A DNA stretch of 64,000 nt from an uncultured Pelagibacteraceae bacterium (GCA_902626645.1 CACOGC010000002.1:62001-126000), one strand, 5' to 3'. Numbered from the stretch's first letter, positions 54,038-64,000 are shown. Notes: generated from the letters alone by a model not told the origin. Numbers and translations: made by a program.

Positions 54038-56129
54038 CTGCTAATAAAAGTAAAGCAACAATATTCGTTATTTTAATCATTGGATTTACTGCTGGACCTG
54101 CAGTATCTTTGTATGGGTCACCTACTGTGTCACCTGTTACTGCTGCTTTATGAGCTTCTGAACCTTTTCCACCATGATTTCCATCTTCAATATATTTTTT
54201 AGCATTATCCCAAGCACCACCACCTGCGGTCATAGAAACTGCAACAAATAGTCCAGTAATAATAACACCCAACAACATTGCTCCAACAGATGCCAGTGCA
54301 GCAACTTGTCCGCCAATAGCAAATATAATCAAATATAAAACGATTGGTGATAAGACGGGTAATAATGATGGAATAATCATTTCTTTAATTGCTGCGACTG
54401 TTAATAGATCAACTAATTTAGCATAGTCAGGTTTTTGTTTTCTTTTCATGATGCCTGGATATTTCTTAAATTGTCTTCTTACTTCTATTACAACAGCACC
54501 ACCTGCCCTTCCAACAGCTTGCATACCCATAGATCCAAATAAATAAGGTAACATTCCACCAATTAATAAACCAACAACAACATATGGGTTTGATAAATCA
54601 AAAGTTACAACTATCCCCTCTAATTTTGATCCAACTTCTTTTGAAAAATGTTTGATATCTTCTGTGTATGCCGCGAATAGAACTAAAGCACCTAATCCAG
54701 CAGAACCAATAGCGTATCCTTTTGTTACTGCTTTTGTTGTATTACCAACAGCATCTAGTGCATCAGTTGTTTTTCTCACATTATTAGGCAATTTAGACAT
54801 TTCAGCAATACCACCCGCATTATCTGTTACAGGTCCATAGGCATCTAAAGCAACAACCATTCCAGCTAATGCCAACATAGTAGTTACTGCTATAGCTATA
54901 CCATACAAACCAGCTATATGGTTAGTGAGTAAAATACCTGCAACAATAATTAATGCTGGTATTGCTGTAGCCTCTAATGAAATAGCCAAACCTTGGATTA
55001 CATTAGTTCCATGTCCTGTTGTAGATGAACTTGCAACACTTTTAACAGGTCTGTAATTTGTACCTGTATAATATTCTGTTACCCAAATTAATAATCCTGT
55101 AATAATTAATCCAATCACTCCGCAATAATATAAGCTCATTCCTGAGAATGATTTGTTATTTAAATCATATGAATTTTCCAAACCTAGAACATAATTAGTT
55201 ACTGGATATAAAATAACTAAAGAAGCTAAAGCTGATACAACAAATCCTTTATACAACGCTCCCATCACATTTTTACTTCTTCCAAGTTTAACGAAAAAAG
55301 TTCCAATAATTGAGGTTAAAATACATGCTCCACCAATTGTTAGGGGATAAATCATCATGGATAAATCTCCTGGAAAAAATATTGAAGATAAAACCATTGT
55401 TGCAACGATAGTTACTGCATAAGTTTCAAATAAATCAGCAGCCATTCCAGCGCAATCACCCACATTATCACCAACATTATCAGCTATTACAGCAGGATTT
55501 CTTGGATCATCTTCTGGTATACCAGCCTCTACTTTTCCAACTAAATCAGCTCCAACATCAGCACCTTTAGTAAAAATACCTCCACCAAGTCTTGCAAAAA
55601 TAGAAATTAATGATGCACCAAATCCAAGAGCAACCAATGCATTTACAATTTCTCTCTCATCTACATTAAATTTTAATAATAAATAATAATAAACAGCTAT
55701 TGATAGTAATGCTAGACCAGCAACTAACATTCCAGTTACAGCTCCAGATTTAAAGGCGACTGATAAACCACTAGCCAATCCTTTTCTAGATGCTTCAGCA
55801 GTTCTAACATTTGCTTGAACTGAAACTAACATTCCAACATATCCAGCTATACCTGATAAAGTTGCGCCAATTAGATAGCCTAAACCAACAAGCATACTAA
55901 AAGCAAAACTTACAATAACCAAAACAACAACACCAACAATAGCAATTGTTTTGTATTGTCTTGCGAGATAAGCTTTTGCACCGATTTGTATCGCTGATGC
56001 AATATCTTGCATCTTAGAATTTCCAGCACTTGAATTTAAAATGTTTTTTCCAGTTAAATATCCATAAACTATAGATAATAATCCAGCACCAATAGTATAT
56101 AGAAGAATAGTCTCAATGGATGAAGTCAT
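54024..56129 (-). CDS. hppA: K+-independent proton-pumping inorganic pyrophosphatase
   Basis: Uses pyrophosphate hydrolysis to pump protons, about 16 membrane helices, 701 residues. The catalytic motifs [20 protein letters not shown] and [16 protein letters not shown] (near residue 214) are intact. The potassium switch reads GNTTKA near residue 460; lysine there marks the K+-independent class. This saves ATP by recovering energy from biosynthetic pyrophosphate. It converges on bamE with a 14-base overlap. Confidence 0.96.
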   Translation of the reverse strand: MTSSIETILLYTIGAGLLSIVYGYLTGKNILNSSAGNSKMQDIASAIQIGAKAYLARQYKTIAIVGVVVLVIVSFAFSMLVGLGYLIGATLSGIAGYVGMLVSVQANVRTAEASRKGLASGLSVAFKSGAVTGMLVAGLALLSIAVYYYLLLKFNVDEREIVNALVALGFGASLISIFARLGGGIFTKGADVGADLVGKVEAGIPEDDPRNPAVIADNVGDNVGDCAGMAADLFETYAVTIVATMVLSSIFFPGDLSMMIYPLTIGGACILTSIIGTFFVKLGRSKNVMGALYKGFVVSALASLVILYPVTNYVLGLENSYDLNNKSFSGMSLYYCGVIGLIITGLLIWVTEYYTGTNYRPVKSVASSSTTGHGTNVIQGLAISLEATAIPALIIVAGILLTNHIAGLYGIAIAVTTMLALAGMVVALDAYGPVTDNAGGIAEMSKLPNNVRKTTDALDAVGNTTKAVTKGYAIGSAGLGALVLFAAYTEDIKHFSKEVGSKLEGIVVTFDLSNPYVVVGLLIGGMLPYLFGSMGMQAVGRAGGAVVIEVRRQFKKYPGIMKRKQKPDYAKLVDLLTVAAIKEMIIPSLLPVLSPIVLYLIIFAIGGQVAALASVGAMLLGVIITGLFVAVSMTAGGGAWDNAKKYIEDGNHGGKGSEAHKAAVTGDTVGDPYKDTAGPAVNPMIKITNIVALLLLAVIAG

Positions 56130-56211
56130 ATAAGCCTTAATTATGTTGTTGGTTGTTAGTTATTAAAAATCGGACAATACAAAAAAAGCTATAAAAGGCA
56201 ATAAATAACTT

Positions 56212-57171
56212 TTAAAAATTATGAAAATAACCTTTATTTTTAATGGCAATTTTATTCCCTTTTTCATCAATAATTTGTGATTTTTGAGCACCTGAAGAAA
56301 TATCTCCAATTTTTGAAATCCTAATACCTAAGGATTTAAATGTTCTTTCAATGATTCTGGACTTATTTTTTGAGGCAGTGAATAATATTTGATAATCATC
56401 ACCTTTAGAAATTAAATCTATTTTTTTTAGTTTTTTTAATAAAATAATTCTGTTTAAATTTTTAGATATTGGAATATCTGCTAAATCTATTTTGTAAGAG
56501 AGCTTTTGCTCATTAATTAATTTTTCTAAATCAGCAAAAAGGCCATCAGAAATATCTATAGAAGTGTTGGCAAAATTAAATAATTTTTTTGTTAAATCTA
56601 TATGTAATTCTGGAAGGTAATATTTTTTAAGAAAATATTTATTGAGATATTTTTTTAAAGAAACTTTTTTTTTTAATATTTTCAAGCCCATACAACTATC
56701 ACCCAAGTTACCCGTTACATAAATGTCATCATTAAATTTTGCTTTATTTCTAAATATTATATTTGAGGAAAAACCCACAGAAATTATTGTAAAGCTCAAT
56801 TTATCCGAAAAGACAGTATCCCCACCTGAAATATGAATTCCAAATTTTTTTTGTTCTTGTTTTAATGATTGAGAAATCTTTTTTAAATTTGATTTTGTAA
56901 ATGTTTTTTTATTTCCAGAGCCTGAAATGAAATAGTATTTAGGCTTAACACCTTTACAAATCAAATCGGAAATGGAAGATCTTAATATTTTTTTAATAAC
57001 TAAATCAGGATTTTTAAAATCAAAAAAATGTGATTTATCGATATAAGTGTCTACGGAAATAACTAATTTTTTTGATCTATCAAAAAAAACATCATCATTC
57101 AAACTTAGTGAATTTTTATTATCTAAAGAAAGTTTTGAAAAATATTTTTTGATTATATCAAATTCATGCAT
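56212..57171 (-). CDS. thiL: Thiamine-monophosphate kinase
   Basis: Phosphorylates thiamine monophosphate to the active diphosphate cofactor. The protein has 319 residues. The N-terminal LVISVDTYIDKSHFFD, the GDTVFSDKL motif, ISDGLFADLEKLI and GDDYQILF are typical of ThiL. It starts eight bases inside the end of nusB, the normal alphaproteobacterial pairing. Confidence 0.9.
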   Translation of the reverse strand: MHEFDIIKKYFSKLSLDNKNSLSLNDDVFFDRSKKLVISVDTYIDKSHFFDFKNPDLVIKKILRSSISDLICKGVKPKYYFISGSGNKKTFTKSNLKKISQSLKQEQKKFGIHISGGDTVFSDKLSFTIISVGFSSNIIFRNKAKFNDDIYVTGNLGDSCMGLKILKKKVSLKKYLNKYFLKKYYLPELHIDLTKKLFNFANTSIDISDGLFADLEKLINEQKLSYKIDLADIPISKNLNRIILLKKLKKIDLISKGDDYQILFTASKNKSRIIERTFKSLGIRISKIGDISSGAQKSQIIDEKGNKIAIKNKGYFHNF

Positions 57172-57568
57172 TTGATGATCTTAACTTTTTTGCAGCATTA
57201 TCTAATAACGCATTTAAGTATTTCGTTTGAGACTCATTTAAAAAGAGATTAGATGCGTCAAGATATTCTTTAATAATTATACTTATTGATACATTTGGTT
57301 TATATAAAATTTCATACGTTGCGGACTTTAAGATAACTTGAAATATCTTGTCCAATTTAAATAAATTGAAATTATCACCTAAATTTTTATCTAATTCATC
57401 TACAATAATTTCATTTCGTTCAATTGTGCCTAAAACAATATCCTTAATAAATTTTTTAAATCTATGTTTCGGGAAATCTATTTTGTCATCGTTATTAAAC
57501 AAAACACCATATAATTTTTGTATAATAATAACTCTTGGGTTATTTTTTGGGCTATACTTTGTTCTCAT
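57164..57568 (-). CDS. nusB: Transcription antitermination factor NusB
   Basis: An RNA-binding antitermination protein that, with S10, protects rRNA transcription; 134 residues. The all-helical NusB fold is recognisable in VIIIQKLYGVLFN near the start, IVDELDKNLGDNFN, LKSATYEILY and IKEYLDASNLFLNESQTKYLN. The usual opening arginine-rich stretch is reduced. It sits between ribH and thiL as in most alphaproteobacteria. Confidence 0.88.
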   Translation of the reverse strand: MRTKYSPKNNPRVIIIQKLYGVLFNNDDKIDFPKHRFKKFIKDIVLGTIERNEIIVDELDKNLGDNFNLFKLDKIFQVILKSATYEILYKPNVSISIIIKEYLDASNLFLNESQTKYLNALLDNAAKKLRSSNA

Positions 57569-57951
57569 TTTTGAGATAATACTGAAATAACAGCTTTTGC
57601 TGCCTCAGCTCCCTTTTTTTTTCTGGCCTTAGCTTGTTTCATATTTAAGCATGTAAGAATTCCATTTCCTATAGGTTTTTTTGAGTTTACAGATAAATCC
57701 ATAAGAGCATTGGTAGTCGATTTGGATATAAAATCAAAATGTGGAGTTTGACCCTTGATAACACATCCAAGGGCAATAAAAGCATCAAATTTTTTTAAAT
57801 GTTTTGAGATGGTTACAGGTATCTCAAACACTCCAGGAACTTTAATTATCATTATCTTAAAATTTCTTGGGAGATTTTTTTTTGCACTATTTAACAAACC
57901 CAAAGAAATATCTTTATAATAATTTGCTGTGACTATTAAAATTTTTTTCAT
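57565..57951 (-). CDS. ribH: 6,7-dimethyl-8-ribityllumazine synthase
   Basis: The penultimate step of riboflavin synthesis. About 128 residues from ATG 57951 (a TTG at 57954 would add one residue). VPGVFEIPVTISKHL, ALGCVIKGQTPHFDFIS and GILTCLNMKQA are signature blocks, with the catalytic histidine in TPHFD. It forms a one-base overlap with ribBA and a four-base overlap with nusB. Confidence 0.93.
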   Translation of the reverse strand: MKKILIVTANYYKDISLGLLNSAKKNLPRNFKIMIIKVPGVFEIPVTISKHLKKFDAFIALGCVIKGQTPHFDFISKSTTNALMDLSVNSKKPIGNGILTCLNMKQAKARKKKGAEAAKAVISVLSQK

Positions 57952-59051
57952 CAAATTAATTCTTGTTTAGTTATTTTAATGTTATACCCCTCTAATCCAA
58001 TAACTTTTTTTGGTGTTCTAGTAATTAATATCATCTTTTTGATTTTTAAATCTTTAATAATTTGAGCACCTATACCATAATTTCTTATAAGATTATCTTT
58101 ACCTTTCTTTTTAAAACTTTTATTTCTAAAACTTTTAAGCGTTTGAGTGACTGAATTTAAGTTAGTATCTTTAATAAAGATTAGTACACAATTATTGTAT
58201 TTCTTAAAATAGTTTATTGTTTTATCAAATGAATTGGGAAGTTTTTGACTTATAAGATAATTATAAACTACGTTTGATGAAATAACCCTAACACGTGGTA
58301 CAATAGATCTTTTTAGAGATCCTTTTATGAGAGCAAAGTGTTCTGATCCATCTAAAAGATTCTCATAAATTTTGATCTTATATTTTTGATTTTTAACTTT
58401 AATGTCAGAGGATTTTTTTAATTTTACTAATTTTTCTTTTTTTAATCGATAAGAAATTAAATCCTCAATTTTACCAATCTTAAGTTTATGTTTTTGTGCA
58501 AAATTTAATAGAGCTTGACCTTTAGCCATTGTTCCATCTTCGTTCATTATTTCACAAATGACCGCTGAATTATTTTTTTTTGCTAATTTTGAAATATCCA
58601 CAGAGGCTTCCGTATGACCTGCTCTAACAAGAACACCACCATCCTTTGCAATGATTGGAAACACATGGCCAGGCGATACTATATCTTTTTTATTAACATT
58701 TTTCTTTGAGGCTATTTTGATAGTTTTTGCTCTATCTTTTGCTGATATTCCGGTTGTGATACCTTTTTTAGCTTCTATTGAAATTGTAAATGCTGTCTGA
58801 TTTCTTGATTGATTTACAGGTGACATTAAAGATAAATTTAATCTTTTAGCTTGAAGACTATCTAAGGCTAAACAAATAAGACCTCTTCCATATTTAGCCA
58901 TAAAATTAATATTCTTTGCATTTGTATCCGAAGTTGACATAACTAAATCACCTTCATTTTCTCTTTTTTCATCATCAACTAAAATGTACATACCCCCTTT
59001 TTTTGCTACATTTATTATGCTTTCTATTGATGAATAATTATTTTTTTTCAT
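57951..59051 (-). CDS. ribB: 3,4-dihydroxy-2-butanone 4-phosphate synthase with degenerate GTP cyclohydrolase II-like domain
   Basis: Makes the four-carbon precursor of riboflavin. The protein has 366 residues. The N-terminal domain (1 to about 210) is intact: VDDEKRENEGDLVM, FMAKYGRGLICLAL, VRAGHTEASVDI and NEDGTMAKG. The C-terminal domain, from about residue 220, occupies the place of GTP cyclohydrolase II, but the zinc cysteines (C-x10-C-x-C) and the catalytic arginine motif are missing. Only the first activity can be assumed; the other half may be structural. Confidence 0.9.
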   Translation of the reverse strand: MKKNNYSSIESIINVAKKGGMYILVDDEKRENEGDLVMSTSDTNAKNINFMAKYGRGLICLALDSLQAKRLNLSLMSPVNQSRNQTAFTISIEAKKGITTGISAKDRAKTIKIASKKNVNKKDIVSPGHVFPIIAKDGGVLVRAGHTEASVDISKLAKKNNSAVICEIMNEDGTMAKGQALLNFAQKHKLKIGKIEDLISYRLKKEKLVKLKKSSDIKVKNQKYKIKIYENLLDGSEHFALIKGSLKRSIVPRVRVISSNVVYNYLISQKLPNSFDKTINYFKKYNNCVLIFIKDTNLNSVTQTLKSFRNKSFKKKGKDNLIRNYGIGAQIIKDLKIKKMILITRTPKKVIGLEGYNIKITKQELI

Positions 59052-59631
59052 AAAAATAGTTTCTAACGTATTTTGAAAGAATATCTATTTCTACGTTAAC
59101 TAAATTACCTTTTTTAAGAGATGATAGATTTGTTAATTTATAAGTATGAGGAATTATCCAGATTTGAAAACCTTTTTTTGTCACTTTAGAAATTGTTAAT
59201 GATATACCATTTATACTAATCGAAGCTTTTTCTATAATATTTTTTCTCTCTTTTTTATTAATTTCAAAATCAAATAGATAAGATTTATCAATATTTTTTA
59301 CTGATAATATTTTTCCAATAGTATCAACATGTCCTTGACAAATATGCCCTGAAATTTTTTGACCATATTTAAGAGGAAGTTCTAGATTAATTCTATCATT
59401 AAACTTTATGTATCTAAATTTTGATCTTTTTATAGTTTCATTTGATAAATAAAATTCCATAATTCTTTTTTTTATTGAAATCAGAGTAAGACAAACTCCA
59501 TCACAAGCTACAGAAACACCTATATCTTTTAAACCTAATTTAAGATTAGATTTTACAAAAATATTTATTCCTTTTGGTCTTTTAATTATTTTTGTTATCA
59601 AGCCTTTGTTAAAAATAATTCCATTAAACAT
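59038..59631 (-). CDS. ribE: Riboflavin synthase, alpha chain
   Basis: Final step of riboflavin synthesis, dismutation of two lumazines. The protein has 197 residues. Two lumazine-binding repeats are seen: MFNGIIFNKGLITKI with VACDGVCLTLIS, and GHVDTIGKI with ISINGISLTISKV. The N-terminal MFNGII replaces the common MFTGII. It overlaps ribBA by 14 bases and follows ribD by one base. Confidence 0.93.
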   Translation of the reverse strand: MFNGIIFNKGLITKIIKRPKGINIFVKSNLKLGLKDIGVSVACDGVCLTLISIKKRIMEFYLSNETIKRSKFRYIKFNDRINLELPLKYGQKISGHICQGHVDTIGKILSVKNIDKSYLFDFEINKKERKNIIEKASISINGISLTISKVTKKGFQIWIIPHTYKLTNLSSLKKGNLVNVEIDILSKYVRNYFYEKK

Positions 59632-59632
59632 T

Positions 59633-60736
59633 TTAATTTTTGTAAATAGTTAATTTATCGCTAGCTAATTCAGATTTTATCTTATGCTTATTATATTTGG
59701 TATTTAAAATGCTGAAAGAGGTAAAATTAACATGTTTTTTGTTTTTAGATAAATTTTTCGAACTTCTAAACATATAAAATTCATTAAATAATTTCTTTTG
59801 AAGGAAATTTTTTGTTAATATATCTCCACCTTCGACTAATAGATTTCTTATTTCCATTTTATATAGGTCTTTTAGAATTTTTTTTAGATCCAAATTTTTG
59901 TATTTATCTGTAGATCGTTTTATCAAAATAGCACCTCTTTTTTTTAATAGTTTTATTTTTGATTTATCGTTAGAATTATAGAAAATTATAGTATTTTCAT
60001 TTTTTATAGATTTAGCTATATAACTTCTTAAATTTATTTCTAAATTTCTGTCTAAAATAATTCTTTTTGGGGAAAATTGACTAAAACCCTCCAACCTACA
60101 ATTTAGTTTTGGATTATCTATATTTAGTGTTTTACTAGAAATCATTATACCATCACTTTTTAATCTTAAATAATGAGTCAATTTATCTGATGTTTTATCT
60201 GTAATTCTCTTTGATATTTCGCTGTAAATAATCTTATTCTTTGATACTGCAATTTTTCCAATTACATATGGTAGTTTCTTTTTTCTATTAAAAAAATAAG
60301 ATCTGTATAAATTTTCTGCATCTTTTCTTAAAAGCCCCTTTTTAACTCTAATTTTGTTTTCTCTTAATATTGAATAACTTTTGCCTTTTACTTTTAAATC
60401 AATGTCATCCATTGAATAGCAAACTTCTCCGATTTTATTCTTTACAATATTTTTAGTACAAGGTGGAGTTTTTCCATAATGATTACATGGCTCTAAAGTA
60501 ACATACATTTTTGAGTCTTTTAAATTTTCTGGACAATTTAAAATAGCGTTATGTTCAGCATGTGGTCTACCATTATAGCCTGTTTGTCCTATAGATATTA
60601 TTCTGTTATTTTTTACAATTACACATCCAACCGAAGGATTGTTTCCTGTTAAACCTCTTCGTGCATTAGCCAAATTTAAAGCTAATTTCATAAAATTTTT
60701 ATCTTGAGTTGAAAATTTATCTTTTTTTGTAGACAT
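59633..60736 (-). CDS. ribD: Bifunctional riboflavin deaminase/reductase RibD
   Basis: Catalyses deamination and reduction of the riboflavin pyrimidine intermediate. The protein has 367 residues. Deaminase domain: [25 protein letters not shown], and zinc ligands in [13 protein letters not shown]. Reductase domain from about residue 150 ([15 protein letters not shown]) is more diverged than usual: the typical SLDGKIA motif reads SKNKIIY. Overlaps nrdR by 20 bases. Confidence 0.92.
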   Translation of the reverse strand: MSTKKDKFSTQDKNFMKLALNLANARRGLTGNNPSVGCVIVKNNRIISIGQTGYNGRPHAEHNAILNCPENLKDSKMYVTLEPCNHYGKTPPCTKNIVKNKIGEVCYSMDDIDLKVKGKSYSILRENKIRVKKGLLRKDAENLYRSYFFNRKKKLPYVIGKIAVSKNKIIYSEISKRITDKTSDKLTHYLRLKSDGIMISSKTLNIDNPKLNCRLEGFSQFSPKRIILDRNLEINLRSYIAKSIKNENTIIFYNSNDKSKIKLLKKRGAILIKRSTDKYKNLDLKKILKDLYKMEIRNLLVEGGDILTKNFLQKKLFNEFYMFRSSKNLSKNKKHVNFTSFSILNTKYNKHKIKSELASDKLTIYKN

Positions 60737-61175
60737 CTAGTTTGTCCACAAATTGTACAAAATCTTGTTCTTCCCTAAAATTTCTATAAACAGAAGCAAA
60801 TCTAACATAAGCAACTGGATCAAGCTCTTTTAAACCCTCCATGACCATCGTTCCTATTGTATTACTTGAAATTTCATTTTGACCGAGTTCCTCAAGCGAT
60901 CTAGAGATCCGACTTATAAATTTTTCAACAGTTTCAGAATCTAAAGGTCTTTTTTTAAGTGCAATGTAAATTGATTTTGCAAGTTTATCTCTATCAAAAG
61001 CAGATTTCCTTCCATTTTTTTTTACCACCATTAATTCTCTAAATTGAACTCTTTCAAAAGTAGTAAATCTCGCACCACACACGCACAATCTTCTTCTGCG
61101 TATAGCGGTGCCATCCTCTGTTGGACGTGAGTCTACAACTGAGGTCTCACCTTTCTTACATATTGAACAAATCAT
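60717..61175 (-). CDS. nrdR: Transcriptional repressor NrdR
   Basis: A nucleotide-sensing repressor of ribonucleotide reductase genes; 152 residues. The N-terminal zinc ribbon [18 protein letters not shown] with a second pair in [15 protein letters not shown], and the ATP-cone domain from residue 49 ([16 protein letters not shown]) are standard. The conserved genomic place between glyA and ribD is kept. It overlaps glyA by four bases. Confidence 0.97.
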   Translation of the reverse strand: MICSICKKGETSVVDSRPTEDGTAIRRRRLCVCGARFTTFERVQFRELMVVKKNGRKSAFDRDKLAKSIYIALKKRPLDSETVEKFISRISRSLEELGQNEISSNTIGTMVMEGLKELDPVAYVRFASVYRNFREEQDFVQFVDKLDVYKKR

Positions 61176-62485
61176 CTATTCAAATTTTTGTAGATTGGAA
61201 ATGAAGAGCATAAATCTATTACTTCTTTCCTAACTTCTTCCTCTATTTGACTATTATCTTCTGGATTTTTAGACAATCCTTTTATTACTTTAGTTATTAA
61301 TTCACCTACTTTTTCAAATTCCTTTAAGCCAAATCCTCTTGTTGTAGCAGCTTGTGAACCAAGTCTAATACCTGAAGTTATCATTGGTTTTTCTGTATCA
61401 AAAGGGATTCCATTTTTATTACAAGTAATATTGGCTCTACATAAACTCTCAGAGGCTATATTTCCTTTTACACCAAAAGGTCTCAAGTCAACTAACATTA
61501 AATGTGTATCTGTGCCACCTGAGTAAATTTTAAATCCATTATTTTTTAAAGTCTCCGCTAACATTTTAGCGTTTGCTAAAACATTCTTTATGTAAGTTTG
61601 GAACTCTGGTTTTAATGCTTCAAAAAAACCTGCAGCTTTTGCAGCGATGATGTGCATTAAAGGACCACCTTGATAACCAGGAAAAACAGCTGTATCGAAT
61701 TTTTTTCCAAGATCTATATCATTCGATAAAATAATTCCACCACGTGCACTTCTAAATACTTTATGTGTTGTGGATGTTACTACATGTGCATAGTCACAAG
61801 GATTTGGATATCCTTTACCGGCTACTAAACCAGAAAAATGAGCCATATCTACCATAAGATATGCACCAACTTTATCAGCAATTTCTCTAAATCGTTTAAA
61901 ATCAATTACTCTTGAATACGCACTACCACCAGCAATAATTAATTTTGGTTTATGTTCTAGAGCAAGTTTTTCAACATTATCATAATCGATTAATTCAGAT
62001 TTTTTATCTACATCATAACTTATTGCATTAAACCATTTACCCGACATTGAAATTTTCAATCCATGAGTTATGTGACCTCCTGAATTTAAGCTCATACCCA
62101 TAAAGGTGTCGTTTGGTTTTAGTAAAGCCAAAAATACAGCGCCATTTGCTTGAGCACCAGAATGAGGTTGAACATTTGCGTATTTACAATTGAAAAGTTT
62201 TTTTATTCTCTCAAGTGCTAGTTGTTCTGCTACATCAACATGTTCACAACCATTATAATATCTTTTACCTGGATATCCTTCTGCATATTTATTTGTTAAA
62301 ACTGATCCTTGAGCTTCTAATACAGCTTGCGAAACTATATTTTCAGAAGCTATTAACTCAATGTGATTTTGTTGTCTAATTAACTCATCATTTATTGCCT
62401 TAAATAAATCTGGATCAGATTTTGAAAGACTTTTTTCAAAAAAATCTTGGTAAGAAGAATTTATATATTTTGATTCACTTGACAT
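61172..62485 (-). CDS. glyA: Serine hydroxymethyltransferase
   Basis: A PLP enzyme that interconverts serine and glycine with tetrahydrofolate, the main source of one-carbon units. The protein has 437 residues. The PLP lysine lies in [16 protein letters not shown] near residue 245; [19 protein letters not shown] and [13 protein letters not shown] are signature blocks. The N-terminus has a short extension. No glycine riboswitch is visible in the seven-base gap before it. Confidence 0.97.
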   Translation of the reverse strand: MSSESKYINSSYQDFFEKSLSKSDPDLFKAINDELIRQQNHIELIASENIVSQAVLEAQGSVLTNKYAEGYPGKRYYNGCEHVDVAEQLALERIKKLFNCKYANVQPHSGAQANGAVFLALLKPNDTFMGMSLNSGGHITHGLKISMSGKWFNAISYDVDKKSELIDYDNVEKLALEHKPKLIIAGGSAYSRVIDFKRFREIADKVGAYLMVDMAHFSGLVAGKGYPNPCDYAHVVTSTTHKVFRSARGGIILSNDIDLGKKFDTAVFPGYQGGPLMHIIAAKAAGFFEALKPEFQTYIKNVLANAKMLAETLKNNGFKIYSGGTDTHLMLVDLRPFGVKGNIASESLCRANITCNKNGIPFDTEKPMITSGIRLGSQAATTRGFGLKEFEKVGELITKVIKGLSKNPEDNSQIEEEVRKEVIDLCSSFPIYKNLNR

Positions 62486-62492
62486 TTATTTC

Positions 62493-62918
62493 CTATATTT
62501 TTTTTACTCTTTTTTTATGTCTACCACCCTCAAATTTAGTATTAATGAAAGCTTCAATACATTTAAAGGCAGTATTTTTTTTTGTCAATCTAGATCCTAA
62601 TGTTATAATATTCGCGTTGTTATGCAATCTAGATAATTTTGTGTTTTTTATTGAATAACACATAGCAGCTCGAATTTTTTTGTGTTTATTTGCAGCCATT
62701 GACATTCCCATACCTGAACCACAAACTAAAATACCCATATTTTTTGAGTTAACGCTGACCTTTTTACATAATTTATGAGCATAATCCGGGTAATTTACCG
62801 AGATCTTTGAATTATCAGTTCCAAGATCATGAAAATTGTATCTTTTAAGAAACTTTTTTTTAATTTGTTCTTTCAAATTATATCCAGCGTGATCTGAAGA
62901 AATAAATATTTTTTTCAA
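62493..62918 (-). CDS. rpiB: Ribose 5-phosphate isomerase B
   Basis: Interconverts ribose 5-phosphate and ribulose 5-phosphate. The protein has 141 residues. ISSDHAGYNLKEQIKKKF at the start, GILVCGSGMGMSMAANKHK (anion hole and catalytic cysteine near residue 66) and RAAMCY, then HNNANIITLGSR are RpiB hallmarks. It lies one base after the oxygenase-like gene and seven bases before glyA. Confidence 0.95.
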   Translation of the reverse strand: MKKIFISSDHAGYNLKEQIKKKFLKRYNFHDLGTDNSKISVNYPDYAHKLCKKVSVNSKNMGILVCGSGMGMSMAANKHKKIRAAMCYSIKNTKLSRLHNNANIITLGSRLTKKNTAFKCIEAFINTKFEGGRHKKRVKKI

Positions 62919-62919
62919 A

Positions 62920-63510
62920 TTAGTTAAATTTGTAATCTAAAACGCATGCAACTAAATGGATTCTATTTTCCTCTCCTCCATTGAATGCATTGTGATATTT
63001 AGTATTATTAGTAATCCAAACAGATCCATCTGCAGGCATATGTTTTGCAATATTATCAATAACCATTATAGAGCCTGGGTTAGTAATTATCGGAATATGT
63101 AGTCTAGGCTCTGGATCTCTGTGCCAACTTAAAGTTGATCTTGGCTCCTTTAATAAAATTCTTACACGTCCTAATTTATACTTTGAGGAAAGTACATCAA
63201 ACACTTCTTTGAAATAAGTATGTTTGTAATCTTCAATAAATTCAGAATAAGCAGATTCATCAATCATTTGATCTCTCATAGATTCTTTTCCAGAAGAATC
63301 TGGTTTAGTCCAGAACACTCCTCTTGCCTTATTACCTTTAATTGAGTCTGGATCACCTGGTATTTGCGTTAATGAAATGGCACTAAAATTTGAAACACCA
63401 TTAACTCCTGAAAAACCCTTAATGGTTAATAATTCTTTATAAGCATTTTGAAGTTTGCTTACATCAAACTTAATATCCTGTTTTTGAAAATCGTTAAAAT
63501 TTAAATTCAT
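62920..63510 (-). CDS. Aspartyl/asparaginyl beta-hydroxylase-like 2-oxoglutarate oxygenase
   Basis: A 196-residue cupin-fold protein. The iron-binding motif is in SWHRDPEPRLHIPIIT, with the second histidine in NTKYHNAFNGG and the 2-oxoglutarate-binding arginine in EENRIHLVACV. This is the pattern of the Asp/Asn beta-hydroxylase superfamily, but the target is unknown. The N-terminal 80 residues do not resemble anything I know. It has a good ribosome-binding site (AGGAGA, complement of 63524-63529). Confidence 0.75.
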   Translation of the reverse strand: MNLNFNDFQKQDIKFDVSKLQNAYKELLTIKGFSGVNGVSNFSAISLTQIPGDPDSIKGNKARGVFWTKPDSSGKESMRDQMIDESAYSEFIEDYKHTYFKEVFDVLSSKYKLGRVRILLKEPRSTLSWHRDPEPRLHIPIITNPGSIMVIDNIAKHMPADGSVWITNNTKYHNAFNGGEENRIHLVACVLDYKFN

Positions 63511-63529
63511 TTGTAATTTATTGTCTCCT

Positions 63530-63558
63530 GATATTGTTTAATATCTTTTTTAAGATAT
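63530..63558. repeat. Two overlapping hairpins between the oxygenase gene and hemB
   Basis: GATATT (63530-63535) pairs with AATATC (63540-63545), and ATATCTT (63541-63547) pairs with AAGATAT (63552-63558). The two stems share bases 63541-63545, so only one can form at a time. In the minus-strand leader the first stem directly adjoins the ribosome-binding site of the oxygenase-like gene. Confidence 0.45.
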
Positions 63559-63601
63559 ATTTGTATATAACATTTGTCGCATATTTTAAATAGATTTAAA
63601 C

Positions 63602-64000
63602 ATGATTACAGGAAAATTCCCAGCATTGAGACTTAGACGCAATAGAAAAACTGATTGGTCAAGAAGGTTAATTGAAGAAAATAATCTTACACCTAATGAT
63701 TTTATTTTACCCATTTTTCTAATTGATGGAAAAAATAAAAAACAATCTATTAAATCAATGCCCGGTGTTTACAGGTACACAATTGATAAATTAGATAATA
63801 TAGTAGATAGAGCAATTAAAAAAGGCATACCTATGATTGCATTGTTTCCATACACTGAAAAAAGAAAAAAAAATGACTTAGGCACCGAGGCTCTTAACGA
63901 AAATAATCTGGTTTGTAAGGCACTACAGAGAATAAAGAATAAATATAAAAATGAGATTGGAATAATGTGCGATGTTGCATTAGATCCATATACCTCACAT
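63602..64000 (+). CDS. hemB: Delta-aminolevulinic acid dehydratase, 3' end missing
   Basis: Condenses two 5-aminolevulinate into porphobilinogen in heme synthesis. The first 133 codons are visible, running off the window end. ALRLRRNRKTDWSRRLI, LPIFLIDG, SMPGVYRY and ALFPYTEKRKK match the HemB N-terminus, and IMCDVALDPYTSH is the start of the active-site region. It is divergent from the oxygenase-like gene, next to rpiB and glyA. Confidence 0.95.
   Translation, partial: MITGKFPALRLRRNRKTDWSRRLIEENNLTPNDFILPIFLIDGKNKKQSIKSMPGVYRYTIDKLDNIVDRAIKKGIPMIALFPYTEKRKKNDLGTEALNENNLVCKALQRIKNKYKNEIGIMCDVALDPYTSH

Overview
The window is a gene-dense, very AT-rich piece of an alphaproteobacterial chromosome. 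Gene content, gene order, short intergenic spaces and the tandem SAM-II/SAM-V riboswitch in front of metY all point to the SAR11 clade (Candidatus Pelagibacter or a close relative). Almost every base is coding. Neighbouring genes often overlap by 1-23 bases, and convergent genes share stop-codon bases. Four tRNA genes (Lys, Ser, Pro, Glu) are present, all with an encoded CCA. There is no rRNA operon, no CRISPR array and no recognisable insertion sequence.

Layout. 1-6593: argS (5' end missing), a small membrane protein, nagZ, scpA, scpB, tatABC and serS. 6648-9395: the yajC-secD-secF secretion operon. 9392-14052: a PuuD-like membrane protein, iron superoxide dismutase, an unknown membrane protein and uvrA. 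14143-19343: ssb, gyrA, coaD, a periplasmic cyclophilin and tgt. 19415-23484: tRNA-Lys, a Tat-type M48 lipoprotein protease, a DUF502 membrane protein, recG, sdhE and tRNA-Ser. 23569-31904: rarD, then the conserved alphaproteobacterial run mltB, rlpA-like, dacC, tmk, holB, metG, tatD and a metallo-beta-lactamase-fold protein. 31899-34089: a glutathione peroxidase, nhaA and a zinc-ribbon protein. 34242-35763: a small glycosyltransferase/methyltransferase pair beside tRNA-Pro. 35968-41425: a complex I accessory subunit, an SbmA/BacA-like transporter, glpX, a MerR regulator, rpmG, chorismate mutase, ctaA and riboswitch-controlled metY. 41630-46863: rplM-rpsI, argC, a small lipoprotein, hom and two transporters.

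46864-51448 is the one clearly accessory stretch. It holds a 459-base gene-free region, a minimal alkyltransferase gene, a block of about 50 percent GC that codes for nothing convincing, an unlisted 58-residue membrane protein, a tyrosine recombinase, a large two-domain glycosyltransferase and a GIY-YIG protein, and it ends at tRNA-Glu. 51574-54037 carries ihfA, plsX, rpmF, a cytochrome bc1 chaperone and bamE. 54024-62918 carries a proton-pumping pyrophosphatase and the conserved run thiL, nusB, ribH, ribBA, ribE, ribD, nrdR, glyA, rpiB. The window closes with a 2-oxoglutarate-oxygenase-like protein and the start of hemB.

Several core clusters look like familiar alphaproteobacterial operons with genes cut out: surE/pcm/nlpD between serS and yajC, queA before tgt, and DUF177 and fabH around rpmF-plsX. 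Several proteins have kept their place but lost expected residues: Tgt lacks most zinc ligands, the MBL protein lacks metal ligands, and RibBA lacks the GTP cyclohydrolase II signature. The strongest regulatory element is the riboswitch pair before metY. The best candidates for something undescribed are the GC-rich block at about 47611-47790 and its surroundings beside the integrase.
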